64,000 bases of DNA from Amborella trichopoda (lineage: Eukaryota; Streptophyta; Magnoliopsida; Amborellales; Amborellaceae): NCBI RefSeq assembly GCF_000471905.2, contig NW_006500327.1:3463458-3527457 (forward strand), given 5' to 3'. Shown here in pieces: positions 50,101-56,657 of this stretch. Made by a program: the position numbers and the translations under genes. A model generated the notes under the pieces. The model made no database searches. It was given only the letters and a program-made list of their open reading frames with translations, and had not been told where the DNA came from. Within the stretch, counting starts at the first letter, position 1. Every line of letters starts with the position of its first letter.

Positions 50101-50718
50101 GATGATGCTCACTCAACAACCATACAAGCATTGTGGTAAGAATCATCAGACAATAATGATATCCAATGCAATATTTACACTGATAAAACAAAAGATATAT
50201 TAAATGTGTTAACATTGATACAAGAGATTAAAAATAGCATTTTCTTAAGACAAAATCAACAAATTCACATTTTTCTCGAGCCAAAACGATAGTTTATTTT
50301 CTCAGAAGATTCAATTCTCTCTTTTCCCCGCAATACACAATAAACTGATTCGAGTATCCAATTACGAGGAAAGAAAATGGAGAAGAAACTCGGGTGCCGC
50401 AAAAATCATGAATGTTTTTAACATTCTCACACAATCAAAATAAATTTCCAACACAGGAATATCATTAACATATGAAACCACTAATAATCCATAAACCCTA
50501 AACGAGAAGCTCAATAGATCAAATGATAACCATTACAGAGACTTCAGAGCTAAGATCTCATACTCTGCAAAAGAAATGATTTGGCGAGCAATGTCAGGAT
50601 CAGTCTCCACAGAAGAGAGATCTTTTCTCTGCTCCTCTTGAAATGCGAGCTCAGTTTGCTTGAAACCCTTCTTCTTCAAATACGTCATGACCGCCCTATG
50701 TATCTCTTCGTCGTCCAT
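14753..50718 (-). CDS. TAF5: TFIID subunit TAF5 (19 exons, complete)
   Basis: WD40 scaffold subunit of the TFIID complex, which acts at core promoters in the nucleus. Exons, 5' to 3': 50718-50564, 45288-45207, 39992-39914, 39805-39708, 39611-39555, 38359-38272, 38082-37973, 36470-36366, 35125-34977, 32714-32604, 32505-32436, 32356-32317, 18585-18421, 18278-18202, 17382-17266, 16471-16206, 15156-15061, 14977-14905, 14821-14753 (stop TAG). All junctions are GT-AG, phases agree, and the sum is 2007 nt, giving 668 residues, about the Arabidopsis TAF5 length. LisH domain: residues 1-33 (MDDEEIHRAVMTYLKKKGF). TAF5 NTD2-like helical region: about 52-190 (YSKLRSW, HELLRVLYPVF, YSYELLLQYLHK, MLGIINEHINF). 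Acidic then basic linker: about 224-300. Six WD40 repeats: about 330-625, with GH dipeptides and WD or WS ends (SSDKTVRLWD, GDEDGMIMMWD, GSADCTVKLWD). The last exon encodes FSRRNLLFAAGALSK. The start was chosen at the LisH methionine; an in-frame ATG lies 93 nt upstream. Exon 13 (18585-18421) is separated from exon 12 by 13.7 kb. Family knowledge gives the role; the gene structure is read from sequence. Confidence 0.96.
15448..15641. mobile_element. MITE with GGAAGC inverted ends (TAF5 intron 16)
   Basis: About 194 bp bounded by GTGTTTGTTTTGTGGAAGC and the complement of CATGTTTGATTGGTGGAAGC. Inside, GAAGCCACAGTTGTGGCTTC forms a perfect hairpin. A target duplication was not resolved. Confidence 0.6.
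15829..15991. mobile_element. Short MITE in TAF5 intron 16, MULE-like
   Basis: 163 bp with inverted ends GGGAAATTTATCAAAATACA on both sides. Flanks TAAAAGAAA (15820-15828) and TAAAAGGAG (15992-16000) agree at 7 of 9 positions, consistent with an old 9-bp duplication. A related truncated copy lies at about 34370-34450 (AAAAGATATGGATAA, AATTGATAAATATCCC). Confidence 0.72.
18893..19632. mobile_element. MULE-type MITE with perfect 9-bp target duplication
   Basis: Flanked by TAAATTTTA on both sides (18884-18892 and 19633-19641), an exact 9-bp duplication typical of Mutator-like elements. Long inverted ends start GTGAAAGTTACAAAAAA and, from the other side, GGGAAAATTACAAAAAA, and stay alike for about 130 bp (CACTTTCTATGCAACTTAC). 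The right arm has a local duplication of AGAAAGTTTGCTTTGGGGAA. Inside is a GC-richer tandem repeat at 19094-19305. No transposase. It lies in TAF5 intron 12, 0.3 kb downstream (minus-strand upstream) of exon 13. Confidence 0.88.
19094..19305. repeat. 36-bp tandem repeat inside the MULE-type element
   Basis: Five imperfect units of the type GGCTCCGGCACTGTGTAAAG followed by TGCGGTCCGGCAGTAG. They are markedly richer in GC than the surrounding DNA. The fourth unit is extended with a partial extra GCGGTCC copy. Confidence 0.85.
19890..20340 (+). mobile_element. RTE LINE 3' fragment (in TAF5 intron 12)
   Basis: Encodes with frame breaks the RTE ORF C-terminus: RMSVAKTRI, WMSGKIMK, IGDKMRKNRLAWSGHVQRRP, TYGVTEGMALDRAKWPKRI, followed by a stop, TTGGGATAAGGCTC and a short ATGATGAGG end. 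Truncated at the 5' side. Confidence 0.85.
20640..22000. repeat. GA-rich region with AATAGGCCCTAGGG units around gap
   Basis: Purine-rich DNA on both sides of the gap. The units GAGAAATAGGCTCTA, AATAGGCCCCAGGG and AATAGGCCCTAGGGG recur, together with a GT microsatellite at 21976-21997. Probably one tandem array that broke the assembly. Confidence 0.65.
20886..21793. other. Assembly gap (908 N)
   Basis: Run of N in TAF5 intron 12, flanked by GA-rich sequence on both sides (AGAGAGAGAG before, GAGGGGAGAG after). Content unknown. Confidence 0.99.
22150..22385 (+). mobile_element. Ty3/Gypsy integrase C-terminal remnant
   Basis: Plus-strand sequence encoding HTREPYDKYKKMFSNNDVHE, GDFVMVSLRRKPFPSGTYHK and CKYKKIGPCNVL, the typical end of the Gypsy integrase just before its chromodomain or stop (GDxVMVxLRxERFPxGTY...KIGPF in active copies). 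In-frame stops follow. It is interrupted downstream by a hAT-type element. Confidence 0.72.
22425..23037. mobile_element. hAT-type non-autonomous element
   Basis: 613 bp with ends TAGGGTTGGGAAT and, inverted, TAGGGGTATAAATTGG. Eight-bp flanks CAAAGTAT (22417-22424) and CAAAGGAT (23038-23045) match at 7 of 8, the hAT duplication length. Subterminal regions repeat GGGTC/GACCC motifs, and the centre has GAACCGG/CCGGTTC-rich sequence. No transposase frame. Confidence 0.72.
23279..23791 (+). mobile_element. Possible Gypsy LTR
   Basis: Downstream of the Gypsy integrase remnant, a purine tract (AACTAAGGGAGAC) is followed by TGATGCAG, then about 330 bp further a strong CTATAAATAGG box (23608-23618), and the stretch ends around ATCATCAGGATCA. 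This arrangement fits a 3' LTR of the same element. No second LTR or primer site was found, so the call is tentative. Confidence 0.4.
24928..25270 (+). mobile_element. RTE LINE 3' fragment (in TAF5 intron 12)
   Basis: Open frame 24928-25233 encoding MAPIGKIGRF, VQRKPNTKPVRKCELVQVKG, KRARNRPKKTWLKVVRKDI, GTYGLTESMALNRAAEWRTR, then the stop, TAGTTGGAAAAAGACTC and a GATGATGATG tail at 25255-25269. The same C-terminal module as the other RTE copies; it is an element remnant, not a host gene. Confidence 0.87.
25280..27570. other. Unassigned intronic DNA
   Basis: Part of TAF5 intron 12. It has short GGGATCTAG palindromic motifs (25840-25860) and a T/G homopolymer stretch at 26811-26848. No protein domain, RNA gene or clear repeat ends recognised. 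Confidence 0.4.
27580..29400. other. Very AT-rich intronic block, no gene
   Basis: Part of TAF5 intron 12, mostly A/T with scattered GAGAGA tracts. Two related segments near 28975-29140 and 29150-29320 repeat AAGAATCTAAATCCTTAGTT and TCATATTACAATTTGAAAAA. No coding or RNA gene seen. Confidence 0.55.
29940..30490. repeat. Tandem repeat with GACACGTGGCAC (G-box) in each unit
   Basis: Five imperfect units of about 110-140 bp in the order GGGAGGATTTATTAAGGA, AGAGGAAAAATGA, GACACGTGGCACAAA, GAGAGAGAAGA.GAAATCTTG. CACGTG is intact at 30008, 30120 and 30260, and decayed in the last two units (GACACATAGCAC near 30373, GACATGTGTCAC near 30457). Located in TAF5 intron 12. Confidence 0.8.
30500..32300. 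other. Unassigned intronic DNA
   Basis: TAF5 intron 12, first part. Contains a GACCGG/CCGGTT-type sequence at 31090-31660 that may be another diverged hAT-like element, and T-rich DNA at 31390-31570. No gene seen. Confidence 0.35.
33450..34255. mobile_element. Possible DNA element with GCCTAGGCGGGC inverted ends (intron 9)
   Basis: TGCCTAGGCGGGCCCCC at about 33457 and the inverted GGGAGCCCGCCTAGGCG at about 34235 bracket some 790 bp with no frame. GCCTTGG/CCAAGGC motifs repeat near the right side (34135-34215). A duplication of the target was not resolved, so the boundaries are approximate. It lies in TAF5 intron 9. Confidence 0.45.
40515..41044. other. Assembly gap (530 N)
   Basis: Run of N in TAF5 intron 2 between a CTCTCTCTCT end and a TACTACTACT start. 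Content unknown. Confidence 0.99.
41045..41132. repeat. (ACT)n (CT)n (CA)n compound microsatellite
   Basis: Directly after the gap: five TAC/ACT units, then about 30 CT units to 41119, then CA and CACG units. The other side of the gap also ends in CT, so the gap was probably caused by this repeat. Confidence 0.92.
41160..41830. repeat. Minisatellite with higher-order structure (intron 2)
   Basis: Monomers of about 60-65 bp built on GACAAGTTAGGCTCGTAATG and AGGCTTAACCGCCGGCCTAT. They form a longer unit: the stretch around AAGTCAGACTAG at 41241 recurs at 41585, a 344-bp period, with the same order of monomer variants in between. The array starts beside the CT/CA microsatellite that follows the second assembly gap. 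Confidence 0.85.
41950..43065. repeat. CCGGTC-rich ends around a T-rich core (intron 2)
   Basis: Left portion (41950-42110) is dense in CAGTCC, CCGG and GGACTGG motifs; the right portion (42960-43060) has GACCGGTCTAA and ACATCTAGTCCTGTCC. The centre is AT- and T-rich with no gene. The layout resembles the hAT-type element at 22425-23037 but clear ends were not found. A similar pattern occurs at 31090-31660. Confidence 0.35.
43374..43535 (+). repeat. Repeat family B copy (TAF5 intron 2)
   Basis: Closest to the 8432 copy: GGATAATTCAATGGGGAAGA, ATAGATTAGGGAGTTACATT, GGAATGGATACCACGATGTG and GGGATGCTACCACCATGACT. It ends near GCAGCCCCTTTCC. Confidence 0.62.
47876..47998 (-). mobile_element. RTE LINE 3' end nested in another RTE
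   Basis: Minus-strand sequence encoding MALNREEWRNMIHAPDPKSL and ending in a GAT/ATC-rich tail (47876-47905, partly palindromic). It matches the extreme 3' end of RTE copies elsewhere in the window and splits the plus-strand RTE reading. Confidence 0.75.
49079..49463 (+). mobile_element. MITE family A copy with 9-bp duplication (nested in RTE)
   Basis: Reference copy of a family seen eight times here. Ends contain AAGGTTGCAACCTTAAACAATC at the left and TTAAGGTTGCAACCTTATAT at the right; the outer ends run GGGTGTGG and TTTTCCC. Flanks TATTAATAA (49070-49078) and TAATAATAA (49464-49472) match at 8 of 9. Shared internal marks: CAAGTAGATCTATAAA, ACGGT..AGATAATATGTT, ACATCTCGATGTTGAGATGA and GGTTTTTCAACA. 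The duplication length suggests a Mutator-like parent. Confidence 0.8.
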
Positions 50719-50817
50719 TTCCAGACAACTAATGGGAGAGGAGAGGGAGGAAGCTTTAATGGCAAAGAGAAGCTCTAAGGACCTAGGACTTATCAAGCTC
50801 GTCTTATACAATGAGGA

Positions 50818-50856
<39 letters not shown>

Positions 50857-50940
50857 AATGGATTACTGTGTACCAGGCTCTTCTTAGAGCGAGAGAGCTT
50901 CAAGACTCTGTCGATGGCAGCTAGGTCTTTTATTGTGTAA
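50719..50940 (-). promoter_or_regulatory. TAF5 5' leader with (TC)n tract and in-frame upstream ATG
   Basis: Immediately upstream of the TAF5 start. On the coding strand it has an uninterrupted TC repeat (50821-50851 on the plus strand as GA), typical of plant 5' leaders and core promoters. An ATG at 50811-50809 is in frame with TAF5 with no stop before the LisH methionine, so an N-terminal extension of 31 residues is possible. No clear TATA box was found. Transcript start unknown. Confidence 0.5.
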
Positions 50941-51134
50941 AGCGAAAAGATTTTATGCTCCGCAAGGGAGCGAAATGTACATTTGCTCCCTCGACCAAAA
51001 TCAAAGATTCGAAATAAGTAGCGGTGAATATTTAGGGGGAGCTAAAAATTTGGGAATTAAAACCCGCTTGTAGCCATTGGCGTAAAATGCTACGTTTGGT
51101 TCGTGTGAAACAGCTTGTTTGTGTAGACTATTTA

Positions 51135-51525
51135 AAGGAAAAAGTTACGTAGGTGTGAGGCCCTAAACAATCAAATTATGGTGCACCTCAAAAAATTGAT
51201 TAGAAGAGGTTGTTTTGATGCTTAAGTGTCTTCAAATTGATCATCTCGATTTCAAGATGCATGGACATGACAAAAAAAATGGATTTCAAGGGTTGGAAAT
51301 AGTTCATTTTGTAATACATTTTTTTACCATTAATTTTCAAGATTTTTAAATTTTCACAGTTCTGCTCAATCTACACTATTTTTTAAGCTTTGAATCTTAT
51401 AATTAGATATGAAAATATATTTTAAGGCTATCACAAAGATTTCTAGTATTGGAACCACATTTCTCGATATTATTTGAAAGTGTACTTAATTTAATTATTT
51501 AGAGCCTCGGCCTTATACAAACCCT
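51135..51525 (-). mobile_element. MITE family A copy, inverted
   Basis: Internal order is reversed relative to the other copies. Ends GAGGCCCTAAACAATCAAAT and AGAGCCTCGGCCTTATACAA are inverted complements. It sits about 0.4 kb upstream of the TAF5 start. Confidence 0.78.
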
Positions 51526-52073
51526 AGACCTCTGTAACCCTAGCTAGAAATTCAGTTTCTCAAAGCATGAACAAGAACCCTAGCTTTCCAAGCCAATAAT
51601 GCAGTTGAAGAACCTTGGAACGTATGGTCTCAAGGTGAGTGACTCTCCTATGCCAAATGAGTTGGCTTTAGGAACGAACTCATGTAAAAAAGGAGAAATC
51701 ATTCCTCCAATTTCATGGAGATCATCGTGTGCATGTCGTAGATATCACAGATTTCAATGCAGATGGAAGAGTAAATCAAATGGGCCATGCCAAAGAGCTT
51801 GGATGCACTGCTAGGCCATGAGTTATGTGATTGCTAACGGCTGGGTTTTGTAGTGGGGCCAAGTGAACGGCAAGAAATGATTTTGAGTTGGAATGGTCTA
51901 AAACCGACCCAAGAATCAATGGTGTCAGCTTGGTCCCCGCCATGTATTGGGATCCAACCAATACCTTTCAAGAACAGGTTGAGTTTTTGACAAAACTGGC
52001 CAGCTCAATCCTTGCAACCAGATTGCCAATTTGACACGCCGATCTATTGATCCAAACCAATATTTGGGACAAC

Positions 52074-52341
52074 TGTTGATAGTTATAGCGACAAGATATT
52101 AAGTTTCCTATTTTGTGAATTACAAGATATTGTGTTTTTTAATTACATTTATTTCCTAAAAAGCAAGAATTGTAACTCTATAAATATTCGGTAAACCAAA
52201 TTAATCCCTATAAATGAGATACTAGTCTACCATCTGTGGACATAGACACCATTATTGAACCACATATATGTTTTGTTGAACTTTTCCTCTTTCTCTCGTC
52301 ACTATTTCTTTTATTACAAATTCAACATGGTATCAAAACAG
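52074..52341 (+). mobile_element. Copia-type LTR (52074-52327) with primer-binding site
   Basis: A 254-bp LTR beginning TGTTGATAG and ending TTCAACA, with CTATAAATATT promoter-like sequence near 52176. Directly after it comes TGGTATCAAAACAG (52328-52341), close to the initiator-Met tRNA primer site TGGTATCAGAGC used by Copia elements. Internal coding sequence beyond is short and not recognisable, so this is a truncated 5' LTR end. Confidence 0.72.
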
Positions 52342-52929
52342 CCGATATAAGCCAAATGTTGAATGCACAGCAGAGCAAGCTTTCTCTGTCATGGTGACCA
52401 TATCATATTTACAAGTGGAACCACATTCAATGACTTCCATATCTCTTGAAGCCTATTTGATTTTGACCATATTATACATATCATATTTGCAAGTGGAAGC
52501 CCATTCCATGACGTGAATCTTGAAGACTTCTCTATTTCCAAGTCTATGTGATTTCACACCTTGTTGCTATTTGATTTCGCACTTTGTTGAAATTTGGTGT
52601 TACATCTTGCTGCTGTAACCGTCAACACAGACAATCAGAGTCATTGAACAGCCTTGTTTGTAAGAATGAATAGAAGCCATCCATTTGAGCTGATAGGCAA
52701 TAGAGGTAGGCATTTTAAAACTCGAAACCAATTTTTAAAATTATTCTTTTTTTGTTGAATTTGAGATGTACAAAAATTAGGCTAAAAAAATTGAATGGGC
52801 TTGCAATCTCGCATAAATAGGTGCATAGTGTCCTTACCCAATAAACAAATTTCACAAATATGCATGCTTTTTTCAAGACCCCGTTTCTTAAGCATGGGTC
52901 AGTTTATCCCGGTTTGGATAACATTTCAC

Positions 52930-53035
52930 AAAGTGCAACCCAATAAGGTTGCAATCCAATAGTATAGAAGTAAGGTGCACTAAAAAAACTAGTAGAAAAA
53001 AGCGTCATGAGGTTGAAAAACCTTCTAATTATTGA
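52930..53035 (-). mobile_element. MITE family A fragment, inverted
   Basis: Short fragment with CAATAAGGTTGCAATCCAAT, AAGGTGCAC and GAGGTTGAAAAACC, the end region of the family on the minus strand. The remaining two thirds are missing. Confidence 0.5.
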
Positions 53036-53089
53036 CTATTATTTTTATTTTTTTTGGGGTGGATCAGTGGGGGATGTCGGCCCTACCCT

Positions 53090-53565
53090 TTTTACTTACC
53101 CTTCTCACAAAAGAATCAAAACAAATATCATGAACAGTTCTTAAACAGCCCTTGACAAGAGAACACTTGCAACATCAGATAGAATGAAAGGCATTACAAA
53201 ATCAAAAGGGCGAGCATGCCGCACCATCGCTTCATTCATTGAAACCGTTGTTTGGCCAAAGAATCCGCAACCACATTGGCTTCCCTATAAGCGTGTTGGA
53301 CCCTTTTATTGCTGACCAGCGAAAGATGCAAGCTTAGATTTACAATTAGACAATATTAAACGTAATCTCCAAAGAGGTTTGCAACGACAACTCCAATAAT
53401 CAACAAGAAGCTTGGAGTCCCTTTCAATAACAAGAGATACACAATTCAACTACATTGCCAATGAAATACCCCTCTCAAGTGAACGGAATTCAGCTGTGTT
53501 AATGGAATTGGTATCTAGTGGAATCGCATACGCTGCAATGAATCCACTTGAGGCTGTATTTATTA
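53090..53565 (-). mobile_element. 5'-truncated L1 fragment, RNase H end
   Basis: Read on the minus strand it encodes, with frame changes, AEFRSLERGISLA, CVSLVIERDSKLL and VQHAYREANVVADSLAKQ (about 53239-53298), the C-terminal part of a plant L1 RNase H. It lies head-on to the 5' end of the larger L1 at 53790 and is a different, more diverged copy. Confidence 0.8.
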
Positions 53566-53900
53566 ACTTTTTTTTTTTTTCATGAGTTTATAAGGGGTTT
53601 CGACCCCTTAAATTGGTATTTTCCCTAATAAAATACCTAAAATATCTTTTTTTGTCAAATTATATAGTTTATAAAGCTACATGGCTGTGGAAAGATAGAC
53701 TGCCAAAATTTGGACTCATTTTTACATTACAATAGTTTAAATATTCTGAACCGCCTTACATTATTGTGCGTTGTTATGTGTGTCCTAGCCAGTACTTGGA
53801 GATGGGAGACAACAGAGAAGATGTTGGAGTATAGAGGGGGGACGAAGGTGGAGATGTTGGAGTTCGTTTAGGTTTTCTGAGAGATGTTCGTGGAATAAAG

Positions 53901-55911
53901 ATGGATGTGAATACGATGAAGTATGACTTAGGCGCTGGTCTTTTTGAGAATGCTCGCTTCCCAATTGTGGGTTCCTTTTCCCCTCCTTCTACTGACATTT
54001 TTAGGTTGCTAGGAGGGGTTTGAATCTTTCTTATGCTCCGAAGGTCAAGATATTAGGAGAGAATAAGATTTTATTCCTATTTCGATCCAAAGATGATGTT
54101 GTGGCTGCTTTGGCTAATTGGTTTGTTCGTATTCGAGGGAAGCTGTTCTCTTTGGATTTATGGAAACCTTCCTTCCACCGGTCTTATGTGTCAAAAGAGA
54201 GTCTTTGGATTTGTCTTGTTGGTATTACTTTCCATGCGTAGACCTTGGACAATATTCGTAAGATTGCGAATTGTTGTGGGGAGTTTTGTGATATTGATAG
54301 GAACAGCTCCGTTGGGCTTGATCTCTATGTGGTCAGAGTTCATATTTGGAAATTGTGTGGGGTCCCTCTACCTAAGGTCGTTAGGTTGGTGGTCGATCAT
54401 GATAATTTTTCTATTGGAATTTCTCCTGAAAAGTGTCTTGTGTAAACTATAGCTATGGACTTTGCCGATAACACTCAGAAGGAATGGAAGGCGGTTTCCT
54501 ATCGGAGAAAGCATGTAAAAAACCAGAAGGATATCGCGGGGATGGTTTTTCTGACAGCCAATAATTGGAAAGTCAAACCGTGGCCTAAGCAGCAGTCCAT
54601 TACGAAATGAAAGTTTCAAATTTTCAAAATTAAAAAACGGTGGATTCCAGTGGGCCGTTTCAAGGATGGACCGGCGCTTTCTAAGGAGGATATTACTAAG
54701 AAGTCGGAGGGTCTTAGTGCTATCAGTGATCTTGAGGGTACACCTGAGTCTTGCAATTCGACGTATGGTGGCAAGTCTTTGAGTGATGCGATTGCGGCCC
54801 AAGTTTCGAGGGAGAAGATTGAGCTAGCGTAAGTTCCTAAGAAGGCACCGCTAGGGTCAGAAAGTCAATCAAGCTTCTCTTTCTTCCCGAGGAATACATT
54901 AATGCCAAAGGCTCTTCTTCCTGCTAAGACGGCTAAGAACTCTACGGTGCACCATTGGAGCTGGTTCTTGCTTCTCTCTACTCTAGTGTTTTTGGGCTTC
55001 CAGAGGGGCTCATTGGTGATTTCTTAGACATTGCTAGCTATTTTGACCAAAATGTACCCGCTGAGGTATCGCAGGGCTGCTCATAGGTCAAGAGTCTCTC
55101 CTCGACCTTCTTTTGTTCCTTTGAGGGTGAATCCTTTGCTATTATTAAGTTTGATGAGGACGCAGAGGAGCAGTTGATGAATGGGGGTGTTGAAGCTTTT
55201 GAAACAGCTGAGATGGAATCGATTGATGCACTAGTTTTGGTGAATGCTCCTCAGGATAATCTAGCGATGGTTGCGATGGAAGAGCCTCCACCACTAAACA
55301 TGATTCCGGTAGCTAATCCGCTTATGCTATAATTCACTAATGCACCATTGATTATGGAGACGTGGGTTGGGGAAGAAAAACCAGTGCAGATTACTCCTGC
55401 GTACGTCGATAAGAACGATGGAATGGAGTCAGAAGAGCGTCGTGACGAGGCCAAGATTCGTTATCTGGTTAATGATTGTGGGATGGACTTCAACATCCCT
55501 ATTGGTGCGGTGTTTCAAGAGTTCATTGCGAATAAGAGGCTGGAGAAAAAGAAGACTGATGACATGGATAAGGCAGAGACGATTGATATTGTGGCTATGG
55601 ATTAGCGTCCGCTGCCTTCGGAAGCTCCACCTATAACTCCGCAGTCTAAGGGTGGTAAAGCTAAAAGTAAAGAAAAGGTAGTGGCCAACCCTACCAGGTT
55701 TTCTACAAGGTTGCAGGCATGTGGGAGGGTACCTCTGAATGCTGCTTGGAGAGGCATCATCATTGCGAACGAGCCAACTGGGGTTAGCTCTGATTCCTCT
55801 AATAGTGTAGAGATGTTGGGTGAAAGTCTTGAAGAGGCTATGCTGCTGGAAGATGCCTTTTATGGCTCGTTCAGGGATGGTCCAGGTTCCTCTTCGGCCC
55901 CATCCTTTTAA
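53901..55911 (+). pseudogene. L1 ORF1 (DUF4283-like gag) remnant
   Basis: Broken frame starting at an ATG at 53901. Around 54020-54240 it encodes KVKILGENKILFLFRSKDDV and WICLVGITFHA, which resembles the DUF4283 domain of plant LINE and retrotransposon gag-like proteins. The rest to 55911 is a low-complexity region rich in charged residues, read in shifting frames (an open stretch at 55348-55605 and another at 55681-55911). Stops at 54017, 54239 and other points show decay. No CCHC knuckle was confidently seen. Confidence 0.7.
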
Positions 55912-56657
55912 TGCTAATGCTCTCATGGAATGTACGAGGTCTGGGCGATCTCAAAAGGAAAAAAGATGTCTTTTTTTTTAATTTCTAAGTACAGACATTC
56001 TATTGTAATTTTCCAGGAAACTAAACTTCCTACTCCTTCTTTGAGTAGAGTTAGGGAAGTTTGGGGACCTGGTTCTGTTGATTTTGCTGAGTGTAATGCT
56101 GTTGGTGCTTCAGGAGGACTGTGGGTTATTTGGGATCCAACTGTGATTCAATCCTTTACCGTGGTGGTTAAATTGAATTTTTTAGTTGTTGGTTTTTTGG
56201 GTCGTCATTCTGCTTTTAAATGGGGATTATTGAATGTTTATGGTCCTCATAATTGGGCTACAAAGGAAGTTTTTATTAATGAAATGTTTGATGTTATTCA
56301 GTCTTATGATTTTTAGTTATGTCTTGGGGGGATTTGAACTTCACAAGATGGCTTGATGAAAGTAAGAGTGGGGGCTTAGTGACACGATCGATGTACTTGT
56401 TTAACCAGTTTATTGAGGCCAATGCCCTGATTGATTTTCCGATTTCAGGCTCACTCTTTACTTGGTCCAATAGAAGGTTGGTTAACCTCTTTATGTCTAA
56501 ACTAGACAAGTTTCTAATATCATGTACTTGGTCTGAATTTTTTCCTTTGGCATTTGTTAAAGTTTTACCTAGATTGTCTTCTAACCACACCCCTATTCTT
56601 TTAAGCACAAAGAAGGTCTCTAAGGGCCCTGCACCTTTTAAGTTGGAAATAGGTTGA
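55912..56657 (+). pseudogene. L1 ORF2 apurinic/apyrimidinic endonuclease part
   Basis: Starts with MLMLSWNVRGLGDLKRKKDV at 55912, the classic start of plant L1 ORF2. It continues with IVIFQETKL (metal-binding Glu), GASGGLWVIWD, LLNVYGPHN, WGDLNFTRWLDE and ends at SNHTPILL, where active enzymes have SDH. A run of nine T at 55971-55979 shifts the frame, and another frame break lies near 56317. The endonuclease is therefore recognisable but not translatable as one protein. Confidence 0.88.

Larger units (their letters stand above)
47485..50105 (+). mobile_element. RTE-type LINE relic (in TAF5 intron 1, antisense)
   Basis: 5'-truncated RTE-clade non-LTR element. It starts in the endonuclease C-terminus (RWWNLKG near 47545), runs through WDEMDDYIEKVAKEV (47643), the RT region VSETQFDFMLEIST and RKDLYMVFIDLEKSHDRLSR (48540-48700), and LFADVLLF at about 48922 where an active enzyme would read FADD. 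It ends with GLTEVMALDKGEWRNRIWEA and a GATGATG tail near 50098. Stops and indels are frequent. Two later insertions interrupt it: an RTE 3' fragment at 47876-47998 and a MITE at 49079-49463. It is antisense to TAF5. Confidence 0.88.
45289..50563. other. TAF5 intron 1 (5.3 kb)
   Basis: Holds the RTE relic with its two nested insertions; 45300-47480 is AT-rich without recognised genes. Confidence 0.85.

Noticed and set aside
51599..51814. Short frame upstream of TAF5 as a divergent gene
   Set aside because: 71 residues, no domain, and the splice-like CAAGGTGAGT has no partner exon I could find.
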